Positions 61,900 to 64,000 of a stretch of DNA of 64,000 nucleotides are shown one piece after another. The stretch spans positions 620,001 through 684,000 of the forward strand of contig NC_016751.1 in assembly GCF_000255135.1 (NCBI RefSeq). The letters run 5' to 3'. Under the pieces are notes generated by a model, which made no database searches, was not told the DNA's origin, and worked only from the letters and a program-made list of their open reading frames with translations. Every line of letters starts with the position of its first letter. Position 1 is the stretch's first letter. A program made the position numbers and the translations under genes. The DNA is from Marinitoga piezophila KA3 (GTDB taxonomy: Bacteria > Thermotogota > Thermotogae > Petrotogales > Petrotogaceae).

Positions 61900-61927
61900 T
61901 TGACAGCGCAAAAAAATGTGTTATAAT
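61900..61927 (+). promoter_or_regulatory. Promoter of glgB
   Basis: TTGACA (61900-61905), 16 bases and TATAAT (61922-61927) with an upstream TG. The predicted leader is about 73 bases and contains an AAAAGGAAAAA stretch but no strong hairpin; the ribosome site is AAGGGGG. Confidence 0.88.
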
Positions 61928-62006
61928 TAAAGAAAGACAAGTAAAAGGAAAAATCTTCTTTTTTCTTTGATTTTCTCAAAAGCTAACCGTGTAAGGGGGT
62001 ATTAAT

Positions 62007-64000
62007 ATGGGAAGCATGCTTAATGATGAAATGTTAAAAATAGTAAAAGCTGAGCATCATGACCCGTTTTCAGTTTTAGGAATTCATAAATTAAATGAAA
62101 AGGAAATTGTTATAAGAACATTTCACCCTTTTGCTGAAAAAATAGAAATAATCAATTTAGATACAAAAACAAAAAGAAAATACAAAATGGAAAAAATACA
62201 TCCAGATGGATTATTTGAAAAGGTTTTAAAAAGAAAAACATTCTTTAAATATGAATTTTTATACACTGATTCAATTGGAAATAGCTGGAAGTCACGGGAT
62301 CCATACAGTTTTCTACCTGTTCTTACAGACTATGATCTGTATCTTTTTAATGAAGGAAATAATCATAAGATTTATGAAAAGCTTGGTGCTCATCCAATGG
62401 AAATAGATGGTGCAAAAGGAACATATTTTGCAGTATGGGCACCAAATGCTAAGAGAGTAAGCGTAGTTGGTAATTTTAATAATTGGGATGGCAGAGTTCA
62501 TCAAATGAGAGTTCTCGGAAGTTCTGGAGTCTGGGAAATTTTTATTCCATTGGTTCAAGAAGGAGATATTTATAAATTTGAAATAAAAACACAAACCGGG
62601 GAATTATTATTAAAGGCCGATCCATATGCAACATATACTGAATTGCGTCCTAAAAATGCTTCCATTGTTTATGATTTAAATAATAAACACAGATGGAATG
62701 ACAAAAAATGGATGGATAAAAGAAGAGAAACAAATTGGTTTGAAAAACCTATTTCTATTTACGAAGTTCATCTTGGTTCATGGAAGAAAAAAAATAATGA
62801 TGAATTCTTAAATTATAGAGAACTGGCACATCAGTTGGTTGAATACGTAAAAAAACACGGATACACTCATATTGAAATTATGCCAGTTTTAGAACACCCT
62901 CTTGATGAATCGTGGGGATATCAGGTAACAGGTTACTTTTCACCAACAAGTCGTTATGGAACACCTGAAGATTTTATGTACTTTGTTGATTATATGCATC
63001 AACATAATATTGGAGTTATACTTGATTGGGTTCCAGGGCATTTTCCAAAAGACGCACATGGCTTAGGAAAATTTGATGGAACAGCCTTATATGAACATAT
63101 GGATCCTCGATTAGGAGAACATCCAGATTGGGGAACATATATATTCAATTATGGAAGAAATGAAGTTAAGAATTTCCTTATATCCAATGCACTTTATTGG
63201 CTCGATAAATTTCATATAGATGGCTTAAGAGTTGACGCTGTGGCTTCTATGTTATATCTTGATTTTAGTAGAAAAGAAGGAGAATGGATACCAAATATTT
63301 ATGGCGGTAGAGAAAACCTTGAAGCTATAGAATTTTTAAAATACTTTAATTCAATTACTCATAAATACTTCCCTGGAATATTGACTATCGCTGAAGAATC
63401 AACTGCATGGCCAGGAGTATCTAAACCTGTAGATCTTGGCGGTCTCGGTTTTTCCATGAAATGGAATATGGGATGGATGAATGATTCATTGAGATATATG
63501 GCCAGAGATCCATTATTTAGAAAACATCATCAAAATGAATTGACTTTTTCACTGGTATATGCATTTTCGGAAAATTATATACTCGTTTTATCTCATGATG
63601 AAGTTGTTCACGGAAAAGGTTCTATGATAAATAAAATGCCCGGGGATTACTGGCAAAAATTTGCTAATTTAAGGTTATTCTATTCTTATATGTTCGCACA
63701 TCCAGGAAAAAAATTATTGTTTATGGGCAATGATATAGCTCAATTTAATGAATGGAATTGTAAAAAAGCACTTGATTGGAATTTGTTAGAATTTGATTCT
63801 CATAAAAAGATGTTAAAATTAATCGATGATCTTAATAGGTTGTATAAAGAAAACCCCGAATTATATGAAGTTGATTATTCGCCTGAAGGATTTGAATGGA
63901 TAGATTATAATGATGCTGAAAATAGTGTTATTTCATTTATTAGAAAGGGTAAAAATCCTGATGAATTTATTGTTGCAGTATTTAATTTCACACCTGTTGT
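62007..64000 (+). CDS. glgB: 1,4-alpha-glucan (glycogen) branching enzyme, 3' partial
   Basis: The frame is open from ATG 62007 to the window end, giving 664 residues; the family usually has 630-760, so little is missing. An N-terminal CBM48 module (about 20-110) and a second beta module ([23 protein letters not shown] near 140) precede a GH13 barrel. Its motifs are [24 protein letters not shown] (Asp nucleophile), TIAEEST (Glu acid/base) and [13 protein letters not shown]. It makes alpha-1,6 branches in glycogen. It has its own promoter. No other glg gene is visible yet. Confidence 0.96.
   Translation, partial: MGSMLNDEMLKIVKAEHHDPFSVLGIHKLNEKEIVIRTFHPFAEKIEIINLDTKTKRKYKMEKIHPDGLFEKVLKRKTFFKYEFLYTDSIGNSWKSRDPYSFLPVLTDYDLYLFNEGNNHKIYEKLGAHPMEIDGAKGTYFAVWAPNAKRVSVVGNFNNWDGRVHQMRVLGSSGVWEIFIPLVQEGDIYKFEIKTQTGELLLKADPYATYTELRPKNASIVYDLNNKHRWNDKKWMDKRRETNWFEKPISIYEVHLGSWKKKNNDEFLNYRELAHQLVEYVKKHGYTHIEIMPVLEHPLDESWGYQVTGYFSPTSRYGTPEDFMYFVDYMHQHNIGVILDWVPGHFPKDAHGLGKFDGTALYEHMDPRLGEHPDWGTYIFNYGRNEVKNFLISNALYWLDKFHIDGLRVDAVASMLYLDFSRKEGEWIPNIYGGRENLEAIEFLKYFNSITHKYFPGILTIAEESTAWPGVSKPVDLGGLGFSMKWNMGWMNDSLRYMARDPLFRKHHQNELTFSLVYAFSENYILVLSHDEVVHGKGSMINKMPGDYWQKFANLRLFYSYMFAHPGKKLLFMGNDIAQFNEWNCKKALDWNLLEFDSHKKMLKLIDDLNRLYKENPELYEVDYSPEGFEWIDYNDAENSVISFIRKGKNPDEFIVAVFNFTPV

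Noticed and set aside
61900-62006. Riboswitch in the glgB leader
   Set aside because: The leader is only about 73 bases and shows no strong conserved fold between the promoter and the ribosome site.
1-64000. CRISPR arrays, insertion sequences, prophage genes, rRNA operons
   Set aside because: No regularly spaced direct repeats, transposase or integrase motifs, phage structural genes or rRNA sequence were found when reading both strands.

Overview
The window is a strongly AT-rich stretch of a bacterial chromosome. It most likely comes from the Thermotogota, order Petrotogales, and a Marinitoga-like genus is my best guess. The basis is an Omp-alpha-type toga protein (SLH domain, long coiled coil, C-terminal membrane anchor), a PPi-type phosphofructokinase, an Mbx/MBS-type ferredoxin oxidoreductase operon, and very low-GC genes packed into overlapping operons. 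The genus is inference. There are no rRNA genes, CRISPR arrays, insertion sequences or phage genes. One tRNA gene is present, tRNA-Pro(GGG).

Layout. 1-6743: 3' half of an Mbx-type membrane oxidoreductase operon (H', M, J, K, L, N), in which the N subunit is fused to a GltD-like flavoprotein. 6757-11634: nnr-rpoN-thiN, then a MarR regulator and an extended SDR. 11634-15259 (minus): a soluble chemotaxis-receptor-like signalling protein coupled to an ODP-type diiron protein, and an exported LVIVD beta-propeller protein. 15299-19392: chrA-acyP-phosphodiesterase, a convergent MFS-like gene, tRNA-Pro. 19459-22826: an anchored Fn3/LVIVD protein and an ECF sigma / RseA-like / RseC operon. 22831-30841 (minus): MFS transporter, uvrB, a 1121-residue lipoprotein with seven Fn3-like repeats, PPi-phosphofructokinase. 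30969-36097 (minus): PiT/DUF47 phosphate uptake with a J-domain protein, a CPBP protease, pyrG, acpP. 36121-42976 (minus): hslU, atypical receiver protein, two Trk RCK proteins, TrkH, hisS and a membrane protein. 43068-55027 (minus): a long run from aspS through cmk, ispH, rpsA, der, plsY to two secreted/TPR proteins and a 963-residue SLBB export protein. 55180-64000: toga protein, HD-GYP protein (minus), GH13 amylase, lytic transglycosylase, glycerate kinase, a roughly 260-bp structured element and glgB, which runs off the end.

Most intriguing points: (a) the rod-like inverted-repeat element at 61618-61879, with two GGA-loop hairpins that match the CsrA recognition consensus, just upstream of the glycogen branching enzyme; (b) three genes whose start is best explained by ATT or ATA five bases after a GGTGA Shine-Dalgarno; (c) an RseA reduced to its sigma-binding domain, behind a promoter that sits in the loop of a hairpin masking the sigma-factor ribosome site; (d) an ODP diiron sensor overlapping a membrane-free MCP; (e) the ferredoxin/GltD fusion in Mbx, with CxxE replacing both hydrogenase CxxC motifs; (f) a receiver domain with Glu in place of the phospho-acceptor Asp.

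Promoters in the window repeatedly show an extended -10 (TGN-TATAAT). Shine-Dalgarno sites are close to GGAGGTGA with about five bases to the start codon, and I used this spacing to revise several starts. All functional calls come from reading motifs by eye; no database was searched.
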